A program made the translations under genes and the position numbers. DNA of 64,000 bases, taken from the NCBI RefSeq assembly GCF_003946545.1, contig NZ_RHOA01000010.1, positions 1 through 64,000 on the forward strand, in the 5' to 3' direction. The notes beneath the pieces were generated by a model that did not search any database, was not told where the DNA came from, and worked only from the letters and a program-made list of their open reading frames with translations. The DNA is from Levilactobacillus tangyuanensis. Lineage in GTDB: Bacteria; Bacillota; Bacilli; Lactobacillales; Lactobacillaceae. Positions 19,073 through 29,041 of this stretch are shown one piece after another; position 1 is the first letter of the stretch; each line of letters opens with the position of its first letter.

Positions 19073-20638
19073 TTAGTCTTTTTTCCGGATAGTGAAGCCG
19101 CGGCTTCCACCATCGGAACGCCGACCACCGTTACCGTTGCTGTGATGGCTGCCATTGCCGTTACGATTGCCCCCGTGATTACGGGAGTCATGGTTACGGG
19201 AATCGCTGCCGCCACGACGGTCTTGGCGATGACGGAAGTTACCGCCACCACGATGATTATTGCCACCGCCGTTGCCGCCGCGATGGTAACCACCACCGTT
19301 GCGTTTGCCGCCACGACGAGGTAATGGACGCTCAGGTGTGATCTTAACTGGAACCTGACTGCTGTCATCCTTAGTTACATCATTTAATAATGCTGCAACC
19401 AAGTCTTCGGCGTCATATTCGGCCAGTAAGCTTTCAGCAACCTTAGAGAACTTTTCAGTATCGGTCTTGTTGATCAGATCGACAACTGCGTCCTTGGCTG
19501 CACCAAGTTGGCTGACCAAAGCTTCTTCATCCGAAGGTGGCTTCAGAGGTAACATACGCACCTTAGTTAACTTTTCGATTTCACGCAAGTAATCCATTTC
19601 GTTAGGCGTCACGAAGGTCATGGACACACCATGCTTCCCGGCACGGCCAGTCCGGCCAACCCGGTGAACGTAACTATCTGGATCTTGAGGAATATCGTAG
19701 TTGTAAACGTGGGTCACGTCATCAATGTCAATCCCACGAGCTGCAACGTCCGTTGCAACCAGGATATCCAATTGACCGTGCCGGAACTGGTTCATGATTT
19801 GAGTCCGACGCTTTTGCGTCAGGTCACCATGAATACCAGCAGCGTTGTAGCCACGTGCTTGTAAACCACTTGAGATTTCATCAACCCGGCGCTTCGTCCG
19901 CGTAAACACAATCGTCAAATCTGGCGATTGAACGTCGAAGAACCGTGTCATAATGTCAAATTTTTCAAAGTCACGAGAACGGACGTAGAATTGATCAATT
20001 AAGTCAGTGGTCAATTCCTTCGCCTTAATCTTCACGTGCTTAGGGTCCTTCATAAACTGAACCCCGACACGTTTGATTTCTGGTGGCATAGTTGCTGAGA
20101 ATAACATCGTTTGACGTTCTTCTGGCAATTGCTTGATGATATCTTCAATGTCATCCAAGAAGCCCATGTTTAACATTTCGTCGGCTTCATCCAAGACCAA
20201 CATTTGCACGTGGTCAAGCTTCAGCGTGTGACGACGGATGTGGTCGAGTAAACGACCTGGCGTCCCAACAACGACTTGGGGATGATTCTTCAGCGCTTTA
20301 ATTTGACGCCGAATATCTGCCCCACCGTAAACAACTTGCACGTTAGCCCGTTCGTTACGGCCTAACTTGTAAATTTCTTCTTGGGTTTGGATAGCTAATT
20401 CCCGTGTTGGTGAAACCACGAGGGCTTGGACATTTTGATTGCTCTTATCAATCTTTTCAAGGATTGGTAAGGCGAAGGCCGCCGTCTTCCCAGTACCCGT
20501 TTGGGCCTGACCAATAACATCTTGGCCATCCAACACCATTGGGATGGTTTCGGCTTGAATTGGGGTCGCTTCTTCGTAACCTGCTGTAGTGACAGCTTTC
20601 AGTAGGTCATCGGAGAGACCTAGTTCATTAAACTTCAA
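19073..20638 (-). CDS. cshA: DEAD-box RNA helicase CshA
   Basis: 521-residue ATP-dependent RNA helicase acting in RNA decay, ribosome assembly and cold adaptation. Motifs: Q motif near residue 20, AQTGTGKT (Walker A), PTRELAIQ, TPGRLLDH, LDEADEML, SATMP and HRVGRTGRAGK. The last 80 residues are a Gly/Arg/Asn/His-rich tail (RGG-like repeats) that binds RNA. Start is TTG, with AGGAGG 9 nt upstream. It is monocistronic with its own promoter and terminator. Confidence 0.95.
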   Translation of the reverse strand: MKFNELGLSDDLLKAVTTAGYEEATPIQAETIPMVLDGQDVIGQAQTGTGKTAAFALPILEKIDKSNQNVQALVVSPTRELAIQTQEEIYKLGRNERANVQVVYGGADIRRQIKALKNHPQVVVGTPGRLLDHIRRHTLKLDHVQMLVLDEADEMLNMGFLDDIEDIIKQLPEERQTMLFSATMPPEIKRVGVQFMKDPKHVKIKAKELTTDLIDQFYVRSRDFEKFDIMTRFFDVQSPDLTIVFTRTKRRVDEISSGLQARGYNAAGIHGDLTQKRRTQIMNQFRHGQLDILVATDVAARGIDIDDVTHVYNYDIPQDPDSYVHRVGRTGRAGKHGVSMTFVTPNEMDYLREIEKLTKVRMLPLKPPSDEEALVSQLGAAKDAVVDLINKTDTEKFSKVAESLLAEYDAEDLVAALLNDVTKDDSSQVPVKITPERPLPRRGGKRNGGGYHRGGNGGGNNHRGGGNFRHRQDRRGGSDSRNHDSRNHGGNRNGNGSHHSNGNGGRRSDGGSRGFTIRKKD

Positions 20639-20745
20639 AAATATTTTCCTCCTAATATGGGACCATCACACTAGTGCCTCGTAGTCCTTGGAAAAAATCC
20701 GTTTCCCATGGTGCGAACCGCGATTGGCTAGTGCGGGTTAATTCG

Positions 20746-20774
20746 ATTCTAAATACAACTAAGCCATCATACAA
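20746..20774 (-). promoter_or_regulatory. cshA promoter
   Basis: Minus-strand -35 TTGTAT (20769-20774), 17-bp spacer, -10 TAGAAT (20746-20751). It leaves a leader of about 100 nt, a common feature of cold-shock-type helicase mRNAs. Confidence 0.6.
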
Positions 20775-20781
20775 CGCTGAA

Positions 20782-20819
20782 ACAAAATAAGCAACTCCCA
20801 AGACTTATGGAAGTTGCTT
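20782..20819 (-). terminator. murF terminator
   Basis: AAGCAACTTCC/GGGAGTTGCTT stem (20789-20819) followed on the minus strand by ATTTTGTTT. Confidence 0.8.
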
Positions 20820-20828
20820 CGTTTTCAT

Positions 20829-22214
20829 TTAATTTTCAGAAGAATCCTTTAATGCCGCTAAAACTTGTTCCAAGTGGATTCCGTGCGACCCTTTTAATAA
20901 AATTTGATCGTCATTGGTTAAAACCGCTTCCAGGTCCTGACTCAATTGTTCCAGCTCTGTTGTGGCATAATGGGCAACCGCTAAGTTCGGATCATCCTTC
21001 GCTAACGCCCGTTGCAGGGCCTCCATATGCGGGCCAACTAAGAAAACCTTAGCCATCTTAGTCGGGTCGATGGCCGTAGACAAACTCGCATGCATGGCAT
21101 CGGCTTGCTTGCCTAATTCCAGCATGTCCCCAAGGACCACGTACCGCTTTCCCTTAACCGGCGTTTGTGAGAAGGCCAACAGGACCTCTTTAGCAGCCGT
21201 TGGATTGGAATTATACACGTCACTCAGGATGGACTCGCCTTGTTTGCCCGGTAACCATTCGGCGCGATTCTCGGTCAAATCAACATTGGCCAGGGCCTTC
21301 TGGGCATTCTCAGGTCGAATCCGGTAAACAGAAGCTACCGCCAGCGCAGCCAGCGCATTGTTGACATTATACGTCCCTAACATTGGAATCGTAAACGTGG
21401 TGTCTGGCCATTGGTTAGCCTTGAAACTCGTTGACGTTGCCTCGCCCTGAATATCCTTCGAGAACAAGTCGTTCGTCCCTTGTTGACCAAAGGTGACTTG
21501 ACGCTGTGGTAGATCGGCGGCTCGTTCACGTAGCAACGGTTCGTCACCATTGTAAACGAAGATCCCATCGTCATTCAGACCGTGAGTAATTTCCAACTTG
21601 GCATCCGCAATCTTATCCCGCGTTCCGAAGAATTCGATATGCGCCTCGCCAATCATGGTCACGATGGCCACGTCTGGCTTCACTAAGTTACTCAAGAAAT
21701 CGAGTTGGCCCGGCCGGTCCATCCCCATCTCAACCACCAACATTTCAGTGTTGGGTTCCATCGATAGGACGGTCATTGGCACACCGATTTCATTATTAAA
21801 ATTGGCGTTGGTCTTAGTCACGTTAAACTGAGTAGCTAACACGGCAGCCACCATGTCCTTAGTCGTCGTCTTACCATTGCTACCGGTAATCGCAACGACC
21901 CGTGGATAAATCTTTAACAGATAGTATTGTGCCAACGCTTGAAGGGCCTTCAGAGAATCTGCCACTTGAATGACGGGAAAGTCAGCGGGGGCGGTTGCTA
22001 AATCCTTGGCCCACAACGTGGCCACAGCCCCGTGATCAATCGCCGATTGGACGAACTTGTGGCCATCCTGCTCACCATTGAGCGGAATAAACAAGCCTCC
22101 CGGTTGGAGGTGACGACTGTCGAACGCCACGCTAGTCACGCTGACATCTCGCCATTGGTCAAAATCGTTGATTGCTCCGACTGCTCGAGCAATTTCTGCA
22201 AGTTGCATTTTCAT
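20829..22214 (-). CDS. murF: UDP-N-acetylmuramoyl-tripeptide-D-alanyl-D-alanine ligase
   Basis: Mur ligase (461 aa) that adds D-Ala-D-Ala (or, in lactobacilli, the depsipeptide D-Ala-D-Lac) to the UDP-MurNAc-tripeptide. ATP loop GSNGKTTTKD, the following NFNNEIGVP, the central EMG motif VVEMGMDRPGQL and the C-terminal GDMLELG are all present. The start is at MKMQLAEI, where AGGAG is 8 nt upstream; the frame extends to 22265 without support. Confidence 0.95.
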   Translation of the reverse strand: MKMQLAEIARAVGAINDFDQWRDVSVTSVAFDSRHLQPGGLFIPLNGEQDGHKFVQSAIDHGAVATLWAKDLATAPADFPVIQVADSLKALQALAQYYLLKIYPRVVAITGSNGKTTTKDMVAAVLATQFNVTKTNANFNNEIGVPMTVLSMEPNTEMLVVEMGMDRPGQLDFLSNLVKPDVAIVTMIGEAHIEFFGTRDKIADAKLEITHGLNDDGIFVYNGDEPLLRERAADLPQRQVTFGQQGTNDLFSKDIQGEATSTSFKANQWPDTTFTIPMLGTYNVNNALAALAVASVYRIRPENAQKALANVDLTENRAEWLPGKQGESILSDVYNSNPTAAKEVLLAFSQTPVKGKRYVVLGDMLELGKQADAMHASLSTAIDPTKMAKVFLVGPHMEALQRALAKDDPNLAVAHYATTELEQLSQDLEAVLTNDDQILLKGSHGIHLEQVLAALKDSSEN

Positions 22215-22460
22215 TTTATATGCTCCTAATTTTGAGGCCCAGCCGTCTATCGCAAACTGGGTCATCTGTTTTTCTAAGTGTCTAGTCGCACACCTAGTTA
22301 AGCACGGCTTAAAATTTCTGTCTTACATTATACCATGGATCCCCAGGCCGAACCTAAAACAGTCTAGCCGCCATTTGGCGTGACAGCCTTTGGAGCCCGT
22401 GGCAATAGGCATTGGGCCGTCATTTTCAGGTCACTTTTCGTTAAAACCACATATTGACAA

Positions 22461-22490
22461 TAAAAAAAGAACCCGGCATCTGCCAGGCTC
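22461..22490 (-). terminator. Terminator after the unknown gene at 22500
   Basis: Minus-strand hairpin GAGCCTGGC/GCCGGGTTC followed by a T7 run, 10 nt after the stop. Confidence 0.75.
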
Positions 22491-22499
22491 CCACTATTC

Positions 22500-23285
22500 T
22501 TAAATTAAATCGGCCACATCGCTAAAAACCTCGTTGTCATGGATGCTGAGAGCCCACTCCCGTGAGGTTAAATCGTAGCGCAAGCTGGCAACCTCTCGCG
22601 AGTCTGCATAGACTTCCTCTTGAGAATACCAAGTCGCTTGCCGCTCAGGATGATCAACGGCTCGAACGGGAATGACGTAGACTCGCCGGCGCTCAACCAG
22701 TTGGTCAAAGGCCACAATCATGCCATCCATTAGCCCCTGCGTCAACTGCAGCAGAATCTCATGAGGAATGTCACTAATAGCCAACGGCCGGGCAAAGACC
22801 CAACGATTATTATGCATCGCCCGTAGGTGCCGCTTTAGGCTAACCTCCAACACATGATTGAAATCACCCAACTCGCGATAGTAGGTCTTGTAGAACCCAT
22901 CACGTAAGGTTAGGAAGGCATATTGATTCTGTAACTTGGCATAAAACGGGGTTCTAATATGCGTTTCCATGTGGGCCAGGTAGAGTAACTCGGCAATCTC
23001 AGATGGCAACAGAAAATCCAAGTCATCCGAATGCGTATAATCAACCCACTTGACTGGCCGTTCATGCTTAGCTAATAGGTAGCGTCGAATCTGTGCTTGC
23101 CCATTGACCGTTTGGAACCGGGTATGCGGGTTAATCTCAACATCACTCCCTGATTCTTCGTTCAGCAAAAGGAGCTGATTCGGGATTGCTGGAATCCCAT
23201 TCAAAAAATCAGCGGGTGATATCCCTAACGAATAAATCATATTCGTGACGGGTTCTAGACTTAAATAAACAAAATTTCCGCGCAT
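22500..23285 (-). CDS. Conserved protein of unknown function
   Basis: 261 residues, soluble, no signal peptide or membrane segment. I do not recognise the family. It is mixed alpha/beta by composition, with LLPSEIAELLYLAHMETHI and LRDGFYKTYYRELGDFNHVLE-like helical stretches and many Tyr/His residues; no catalytic motif stands out. The ribosome binding site is weak (GAAAGAG). It has its own terminator and stands between murF and htpX. Confidence 0.7.
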   Translation of the reverse strand: MRGNFVYLSLEPVTNMIYSLGISPADFLNGIPAIPNQLLLLNEESGSDVEINPHTRFQTVNGQAQIRRYLLAKHERPVKWVDYTHSDDLDFLLPSEIAELLYLAHMETHIRTPFYAKLQNQYAFLTLRDGFYKTYYRELGDFNHVLEVSLKRHLRAMHNNRWVFARPLAISDIPHEILLQLTQGLMDGMIVAFDQLVERRRVYVIPVRAVDHPERQATWYSQEEVYADSREVASLRYDLTSREWALSIHDNEVFSDVADLI

Positions 23286-23359
23286 ACTCGTACACTCTTT
23301 CCCCGATACTCAGTCAAGTTTAATTGTACTCCTAAACACCCCCGAAACGAACACTCGTT

Positions 23360-24250
23360 TTACATTTTTTCTAGCCGAGCGATACGGTCCGCAATGGGTG
23401 GATGGGTCGCAAACAAGTCCGAAAACTTTTGCTTTTTCTTGAAAGGATCGCTGATATAGAGAGCAGAACTGTTAGGGTCTGCTTCTTTCATGGGCGCACT
23501 GTCATCAATCTTTCTGAGCGCCATAATGAGGCCTTGTGGATTCCGGGTCAATTCAACACTGGAGGCGTCCGCGAGATATTCACGATTCCTGGATAACGCC
23601 ATCTGAGCAATGCTAGCAGCTAGCGGTGCCAAGAGAATCAGGACCAGTGAGATCACCATCCCTATCGCCCCGGCATTCCCTTCCCGGTCGTCCCGGCGAC
23701 GACTGCCACCCCAGAAAAACCAGTTATGGGAGAAGCTGACTAACAAGCCAATTGCCGCAGACAAAGCCAAAGCAATCGTCTGTAAGCGGATATCATAATT
23801 CCGAACGTGAGACATCTCATGACCGATTACGCCTTCGAGTTCTTCCCGGTTTAGCCGTTGCAAGAGCCCGGTGGTGACGGCCACGGCCGCGTGCTGGGGA
23901 TCATTTCCCGTTGCAAATGCATTGGGGCTGGCGTCATCAATGATAAAGACTCTTGGCATAGGAACTTGGGCAACCAATGCCATATCTTCCACCAGATGCC
24001 ACAACTGAGGGGCGGCACTGACGTCCTTAATTTCTCTAGCGTGGTTCATGCTCATCACAACATTGGTCGATTGACTAATCATGATGGCCATATAGACTGC
24101 CGTGACAATAGCCGCGATGACGATTCCTGATTGCCAACTTGCCCAGAACAAATCGCCAAGGGCCGCTCCAATTGCCAGGACCAGTAAGCCAAAGCCCACC
24201 ATGACATATCCTGTTCGCCGTTTATTCATGGCAATTTGATCATACAACAT
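23360..24250 (-). CDS. htpX: Protease HtpX homologue (M48 family)
   Basis: 296-residue membrane zinc metalloprotease for membrane-protein quality control. There are two N-terminal membrane segments (about 15-55), then the zinc motif HEMSH in [14 protein letters not shown], two further hydrophobic segments and the third ligand region [14 protein letters not shown]. It follows lemA by 8 bp; the lemA-htpX pairing is conserved in lactobacilli and streptococci. Confidence 0.95.
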   Translation of the reverse strand: MLYDQIAMNKRRTGYVMVGFGLLVLAIGAALGDLFWASWQSGIVIAAIVTAVYMAIMISQSTNVVMSMNHAREIKDVSAAPQLWHLVEDMALVAQVPMPRVFIIDDASPNAFATGNDPQHAAVAVTTGLLQRLNREELEGVIGHEMSHVRNYDIRLQTIALALSAAIGLLVSFSHNWFFWGGSRRRDDREGNAGAIGMVISLVLILLAPLAASIAQMALSRNREYLADASSVELTRNPQGLIMALRKIDDSAPMKEADPNSSALYISDPFKKKQKFSDLFATHPPIADRIARLEKM

Positions 24251-24258
24251 GCTATCGC

Positions 24259-24834
24259 CTACTTATCTTGACCAAAGTCGTCAAAGTTAACCTTGGGCGC
24301 TGTTTTTTCTTCTTCTGGAACTTGAAGATATTCGCTGGCCTTAAAGTGGTGAATATTGGCCACCACATTGCTTGGGAACGAATGAATCTTCATGGTTAAG
24401 TTGGCCACTGATGTGTTATAGAGTTGCCGTGAATAGGCAATCTTATTTTCAGTGTTTGTCAGCTCTTCCATCAATTGGGTAAATTGCGTATTTGCCTTTA
24501 GGTCAGGATAATTTTCTGACAAAGCAAATAGTGACCGCAACGTGGTGGAAAGTTGATTAGAAACTTCCATCGTCTGTTGATGATCGTCGGCAGGAACCGC
24601 CGTTAATTGATTCCGTAACTCAACAACCTTCTTCAACGTTGCCTGTTCATAATTCGCATAGCCCTTGGTCGTTGACACCAAGTTAGGAATTAAATCGTTC
24701 CGCCGCTTCAGCTGAACATCGATCTGACTCCATGATTCTTCCACGTGTGTCCGGGTCCGAATGAGACCGTTGTAAGCACTGATGTACCAAGCGACTATCA
24801 AAACCACGATGATGATTAAAATTATTGCTACCAA
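24259..24834 (-). CDS. lemA: LemA family membrane protein
   Basis: About 191 residues. One N-terminal membrane segment ([16 protein letters not shown]) is followed by a long alpha-helical domain starting [25 protein letters not shown], the family hallmark. I place the start at TTG 24834 because GGAGAAGGAG is 8 nt upstream; an ATG at 24870 gives 12 extra residues and lacks a ribosome binding site. Function is not established; it is co-transcribed with htpX. Confidence 0.9.
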   Translation of the reverse strand: MVAIILIIIVVLIVAWYISAYNGLIRTRTHVEESWSQIDVQLKRRNDLIPNLVSTTKGYANYEQATLKKVVELRNQLTAVPADDHQQTMEVSNQLSTTLRSLFALSENYPDLKANTQFTQLMEELTNTENKIAYSRQLYNTSVANLTMKIHSFPSNVVANIHHFKASEYLQVPEEEKTAPKVNFDDFGQDK

Positions 24835-24938
24835 ACTGCTCACTCCTTCTCCAATGTCTGTTAAACTCATGATAACAAATGGCCAATTCAGACTCCAGCA
24901 AGTTCGCCTGACTTTACCATTAATTAGGAGGTTTCACC

Positions 24939-25397
24939 ATGCAACACGTTTTGTTCGTTTGTCTAGGGAACATTTGTCGCTCCCCAATGGCCGAAGCAAT
25001 CTTTAACGATCTGGTTGCTAAGCAAGGCCTCACTGACCAATTCACGGCTATTTCGGTAGCCACTAGTCCCGAGGAAGAGGGCAATCATCCCCATCCCGGT
25101 GCCCTGAAAACCATGCGGGAACACGGATTAGATGCCAGTCAACACCGATCACGGCCAATTACCGCGGCGGACTTTGACTGGGCCGACATCATTATTACGA
25201 TGGATCACGCCAATGTGGCTAACTTGAAGCGCATGGCGCCAACGGCAGCCGATGCCGCTAAGGTTCAACTCTGCCTGGATATTCTTCCTGGACGTCAGGG
25301 CGAGGCCATCGATGACCCTTGGTATACCCACAAATTCGAGCTGACCTACCAAGAACTGGCGCAATCCCTGCCAGCTTGGCTAGAGAAGCTTCGGTAA
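24939..25397 (+). CDS. Low-molecular-weight protein-tyrosine-phosphatase
   Basis: 152-residue cytosolic phosphatase. The P-loop CX5R is at residues 8-14 (VCLGNICRSP) and the general acid lies in the DDPWYTHKF segment near residue 127. Such enzymes dephosphorylate bacterial tyrosine kinases or stress proteins; the substrate is unknown here. AGGAGG 8 nt upstream sets the ATG. It diverges from lemA. Confidence 0.93.
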   Translation: MQHVLFVCLGNICRSPMAEAIFNDLVAKQGLTDQFTAISVATSPEEEGNHPHPGALKTMREHGLDASQHRSRPITAADFDWADIIITMDHANVANLKRMAPTAADAAKVQLCLDILPGRQGEAIDDPWYTHKFELTYQELAQSLPAWLEKLR

Positions 25398-25406
25398 AAT
25401 ACCTTA

Positions 25407-25456
25407 TTAAAATACGCTGATCAGTGACTGTTAAAGTGGACTGATCAGCGTATTTT
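25407..25456. terminator. Bidirectional terminator
   Basis: A perfect 17-bp inverted repeat (arms AAAATACGCTGATCAGT and its complement) with a 14-15 nt loop, between the converging phosphatase and lectin genes. Confidence 0.9.
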
Positions 25457-25458
25457 CT

Positions 25459-27660
25459 TTAAACCTCTGGGACATCATCTAGACTCCAGGTGATTTTACC
25501 GGTGTAGTTTCCCTGTTGAGCGCCGGCATTCAGTTGCAGCATTAGGCCTCTAAGCCCCTGCCAATCGGCCGCGACATTAGTCGAGTCGTTACTTCCCGTA
25601 TTTTTTTCATGTTCCGCCACAATCTGGGCGTCATCTGACAAGGTGAGCGTCTTCCCCCAGGTGGTCACGTAGGCCATGGCTCCCGCTAAATGGCGCTGGT
25701 CTTTATCGGTTGTCAGAGACGTGGCCGTGGCCTGCAACGCCCATTTATTCCCAACGGGCCGTGTATCCGTGATGGTTAGTTCTGCCTTGGAGGCAGTGGG
25801 AATAAGTGCCGATGTGCCGCTCAGCCGTCCGACGAAGTCAACTGCCGGCGATGCCGATGTGAACTCAACGGTTCCCCGTGATGGGTCTTTTGAATAATGC
25901 GCCGGTACGGATACGGCTACCTCATTTGACTGATTATTGGCGGTATCAACGGCCGTGATGGCAAGCTGATTGTCTCCCTCTCGTAACGTATTGGCCGGCA
26001 CCCGATAATTGAAGTGCCCGGCATCATCCAGTAAGGTCACCCCTTGGTCTGGCTGACTGTCACCATTGAGGCGGCTTTCTAGATGGATATCTTTAGCCGT
26101 GAATTGGGTGTGCGACAGATCCAATTGGCCTTTGATCAGGGCCTGCTTGCTGCCATCCACTGCTGTATCTTTCGACTTTTCCAACGTTAAACTCATATTA
26201 TTCGTTCCATGGACCTTAAACGAGGGTAGTGTCGCCTGAGCAACGGCTTCCGTCCCCGTGAACACACTGGTTTGTTCCGGCTCCGTCCCACTCTCATCCT
26301 TAACCTTACCCGTCAGAACAATCTTGGCACTAGGATTATCGTCAGACAGGTTCTGTTGTAATTGATGAGTAATCGTCGACGCCTTTAAATCTAGTCCGCT
26401 TAGTTCCTGAGTTGACCCATTGGCATATGTCAGCGTCGCTGTGGCAAATCGGATCTTTCCTGGCAAATTCAAAAGGGCCTTAATATCATGCCAATCGGTC
26501 GTTCCGTTAGCGTATTTTAGGTTGTATTGCAGGCTAACTGGATCACCATGTTCTAGTACGTCGCCGGCCTTAACCAGGTGATCGTTGTCCTTGAGCTCTA
26601 CCGAGGCATCGGCATCGACCAAGTTGGGGACAGTGTCGAAGACGACCAAGTTGTTCTCCCAGGCGCTCCCCGTTGACCCTGTAAATCCCCAGAGGGCATC
26701 CTTATTATGGTCCGGATCAATAATTTTCCGGTTAATCCGAACATCCCGTGTAACTGACTCCCTGGCTAAAGAGTGGTCATCAAAAGAATAGGACATCGTG
26801 GCTAGGTCAGAGTTTTCAGAATCTGGATGATAACGAATCGTGAGATGATGCCACCGGGCATCCGACAAGAAATTAAAATCATTACCTTGGATTAACCCAT
26901 TATGAATTAACCCAGCATACAGTGATGACCCCATGCCCCAGATTCGATTGTAGATGTGATAACTATCGGGTTGCGCCGGATAGTTGGAAGCGATATGTGG
27001 TCGTTGAATACGACCTGGATTTTCATCAAGATCAAAAGAATTGCCGGTGCCGGCCTGATCCCGGTCATTTGAGTTATTAATAAAGGTATCAAATTCTAAG
27101 GCCCAGCTATTTTGAATGGCTGATTTGGCTAAGTTCTGCTGAATCGTATCAAACAACCACTGACTCGGCTTATTATCGACACCCCAGACCCCCAAAGTTT
27201 CACCAAATGGACTTGACTTGCCAAAATCAGGTGCGGCTTTGCTTCCTCGCTTATCATTCTGTAGAACAAAGGCCATGCCATCTCCCGCATGATTCAACTC
27301 TTCCTGAGCGTTCCCCAGGTTGCCAAAATATAGCCACATCGAAACCGTCTGGTCATGCCGCAGATTAAACCGCATATTGTCTCGGGACCAAATCCCCCCT
27401 ATCTGAGAGCGACCATCGGTAATTTTGACGACCTGGGTCCCCAATGTTTGGGGATTGGTACTGTCGATCACCTCGGCACGATTGCGGTCCGATTGACTAA
27501 CCTCAAAGAAGTCTTGTAGGTGAATCCCTTGAGGCGCCGACCTCAATGCCGCATTCAAATCATCATTATAAAATGATGCCTTGACCGGGATAGTTGCCGT
27601 CCAAAATAGACATACAGCGGCCACCATGCTAACAATTCCTAGTCCTATTGTCTTCATCAT
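25459..27660 (-). CDS. WxL-domain surface protein with L-type lectin domain
   Basis: 733-residue secreted protein. Signal peptide about 1-28 (cleavage after IPVKA), then an L-type lectin-like domain (about 30-270; WLYFGNLG, GDGMAFVLQND), Ig-like or adhesin-like modules (about 290-560) and a C-terminal WxL domain with the two motifs WAL and TWSL (KITWSLDDVPEV at the end). WxL domains bind peptidoglycan non-covalently; the lectin part suggests glycan binding. The start is taken at MMKTIGLG because it begins the signal peptide. It has its own promoter downstream of the csc terminator. Confidence 0.9.
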   Translation of the reverse strand: MMKTIGLGIVSMVAAVCLFWTATIPVKASFYNDDLNAALRSAPQGIHLQDFFEVSQSDRNRAEVIDSTNPQTLGTQVVKITDGRSQIGGIWSRDNMRFNLRHDQTVSMWLYFGNLGNAQEELNHAGDGMAFVLQNDKRGSKAAPDFGKSSPFGETLGVWGVDNKPSQWLFDTIQQNLAKSAIQNSWALEFDTFINNSNDRDQAGTGNSFDLDENPGRIQRPHIASNYPAQPDSYHIYNRIWGMGSSLYAGLIHNGLIQGNDFNFLSDARWHHLTIRYHPDSENSDLATMSYSFDDHSLARESVTRDVRINRKIIDPDHNKDALWGFTGSTGSAWENNLVVFDTVPNLVDADASVELKDNDHLVKAGDVLEHGDPVSLQYNLKYANGTTDWHDIKALLNLPGKIRFATATLTYANGSTQELSGLDLKASTITHQLQQNLSDDNPSAKIVLTGKVKDESGTEPEQTSVFTGTEAVAQATLPSFKVHGTNNMSLTLEKSKDTAVDGSKQALIKGQLDLSHTQFTAKDIHLESRLNGDSQPDQGVTLLDDAGHFNYRVPANTLREGDNQLAITAVDTANNQSNEVAVSVPAHYSKDPSRGTVEFTSASPAVDFVGRLSGTSALIPTASKAELTITDTRPVGNKWALQATATSLTTDKDQRHLAGAMAYVTTWGKTLTLSDDAQIVAEHEKNTGSNDSTNVAADWQGLRGLMLQLNAGAQQGNYTGKITWSLDDVPEV

Positions 27661-27766
27661 GTGTGATGTCCATCCCCTTCTTGATGCCAACCAAGGGGGT
27701 AATCCATTATGAGTCAAAATTATATTACAAGTTATTTAATAATAACACCCCTGATTGTTTTGCTTA

Positions 27767-27824
27767 AGTATAGCATTGCCAATCCGGTTATGGGACCACA
27801 AACGTTGATATAACAATATTTGTG
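27767..27824 (-). promoter_or_regulatory. Promoter of the lectin/WxL gene with an upstream inverted repeat
   Basis: Extended -10 TGCTATACT on the minus strand (hexamer 27767-27772). Just upstream of the expected -35 position lies an imperfect inverted repeat, CACAAACGTTG-N6-CAATATTTGTG (27797-27824, 9 of 11 pairs). Its place suggests an activator site; the factor is unknown. Confidence 0.45.
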
Positions 27825-27859
27825 ATTAATATTATTATGATAACGAACTCATTACGACG

Positions 27860-27902
27860 AAAAGAGAGCTGTGAGATATTTTCATCTCACAGCTCTCTTT
27901 TG
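27860..27902. terminator. csc operon terminator
   Basis: Perfect 18-bp stem (AAAAGAGAGCTGTGAGAT and complement) with a short loop, followed by TTTTCG on the minus strand, directly after the DUF916 gene. Confidence 0.9.
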
Positions 27903-27906
27903 TTAT

Positions 27907-28947
27907 TTATTCCGCATCGCTTGAACCATTGTCATCACGGCGACGATTCTTTAATAACAGGTAAATAATAATCAATAACAGAAGAATAATCACCGCGCCA
28001 CCCGCCACGAACCACCATAAATAGTTGGTTTTCTTTGGCGTATTGAACTTGTTTTGCATTTGACCGACTTCCTTGGTCGTCAGTTCAAAGTCCTTGGTAA
28101 AGTGCCAGTGGTAGCCCCCCTGAGCGTAAGCATCCAACGTCAAGGTATACGTGCCCGCCTTCAGCTGCTTGTCGCCCCAAGGAATCGCATAGTTAAAGTG
28201 ACTGTTTGGTGCCATAGCTAAGGACGATTTCTCGTTATTCAAGATCACCTTGCTGTCACCCTGCTTGGTCACTTTGGCCTTCACTTTTAACTTACTCATG
28301 ATACCAGGCCGTGGGTTCTGCAACTTGGCTTCAACCTGATTGAACTGATTAAATTGGCCGTTCTTCACCGAAAGCAACTTCATGTCTGGTGCAACATTGA
28401 CATCACTTTCCCGTAACCGCACCCCAATCACATAGGCGAAGGCGTTCTTAATGCTAACGCCGCCCTTCTTGCCAGCCTCATCCGAAGTCAATTGCTTCAC
28501 ATAGATGCCGCCGAGAATCATGCCTTCAATCTTTTGTGGCGGCATCTTGTAGGTCACATAAACTTTCTTCTTACTCTTACCAGGAATTGTGACCTTCTGC
28601 GTTTTATCGCCAAAGATGTCTTTGATTCCCACCTTCAGGGTACTATCGCGTTCGGGCTTTTGCTTACTGTAATCGATCACCCCATTGCTATTAGTAATGG
28701 CCTGATTGACTCCAACTTGATAACTCTTTTTTTCCTTACTCGTGTTACTAATGACGATGGCCAACTTCTGCTTTTGGTTCGGTTTGACCCGCAAAGCAAA
28801 GTAAGTGACCTTTTTATCATCCTGATTATCGGGAAGAATTGAACTCACCGTATAACCCACGCCCTCTGCATGAGCAACCTGTTGAGCAAATCCAACTCCC
28901 AAAATCAACGTCCCTAACGTTAGAACAATCCGCCACCATTTTTTCAT
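27907..28947 (-). CDS. cscA: DUF916/DUF3324 WxL-interacting surface protein (CscA type)
   Basis: 346-residue cell-surface protein. Signal peptide ending in VAHA, a DUF916 domain (about 30-150) and a DUF3324 domain (about 160-290), then a C-terminal membrane segment (WWFVAGGAVIILLLLIIIYL) and a basic tail KNRRR. This is the WxL-interacting protein architecture: it binds peptidoglycan and WxL partners at the surface. The ATG start has GAGGGGG upstream; a longer frame to 29037 lacks a signal sequence. Last gene of the csc-type cluster. Confidence 0.92.
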   Translation of the reverse strand: MKKWWRIVLTLGTLILGVGFAQQVAHAEGVGYTVSSILPDNQDDKKVTYFALRVKPNQKQKLAIVISNTSKEKKSYQVGVNQAITNSNGVIDYSKQKPERDSTLKVGIKDIFGDKTQKVTIPGKSKKKVYVTYKMPPQKIEGMILGGIYVKQLTSDEAGKKGGVSIKNAFAYVIGVRLRESDVNVAPDMKLLSVKNGQFNQFNQVEAKLQNPRPGIMSKLKVKAKVTKQGDSKVILNNEKSSLAMAPNSHFNYAIPWGDKQLKAGTYTLTLDAYAQGGYHWHFTKDFELTTKEVGQMQNKFNTPKKTNYLWWFVAGGAVIILLLLIIIYLLLKNRRRDDNGSSDAE

Positions 28948-29041
28948 AATAAATTGGCCCCCTCGCTTATCAATATATTTATCGCTGCCTTGCGAAAAAA
29001 TGCGATGACTGGTGCCATCGCATCCTTCAAATCGCATCTTT

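Noticed and set aside
19034-19324. Possible CRISPR-like or tandem DNA repeat suggested by repetitive GCC/ACC triplets
   Set aside because: The periodicity is codon-level and lies inside the cshA coding tail; there are no spacers.
19034-19368. Ala/Thr/Val-rich open frames over the cshA tail
   Set aside because: They are the other reading frames of the Gly/Arg/Asn-rich tail codons of cshA; low complexity explains their length.
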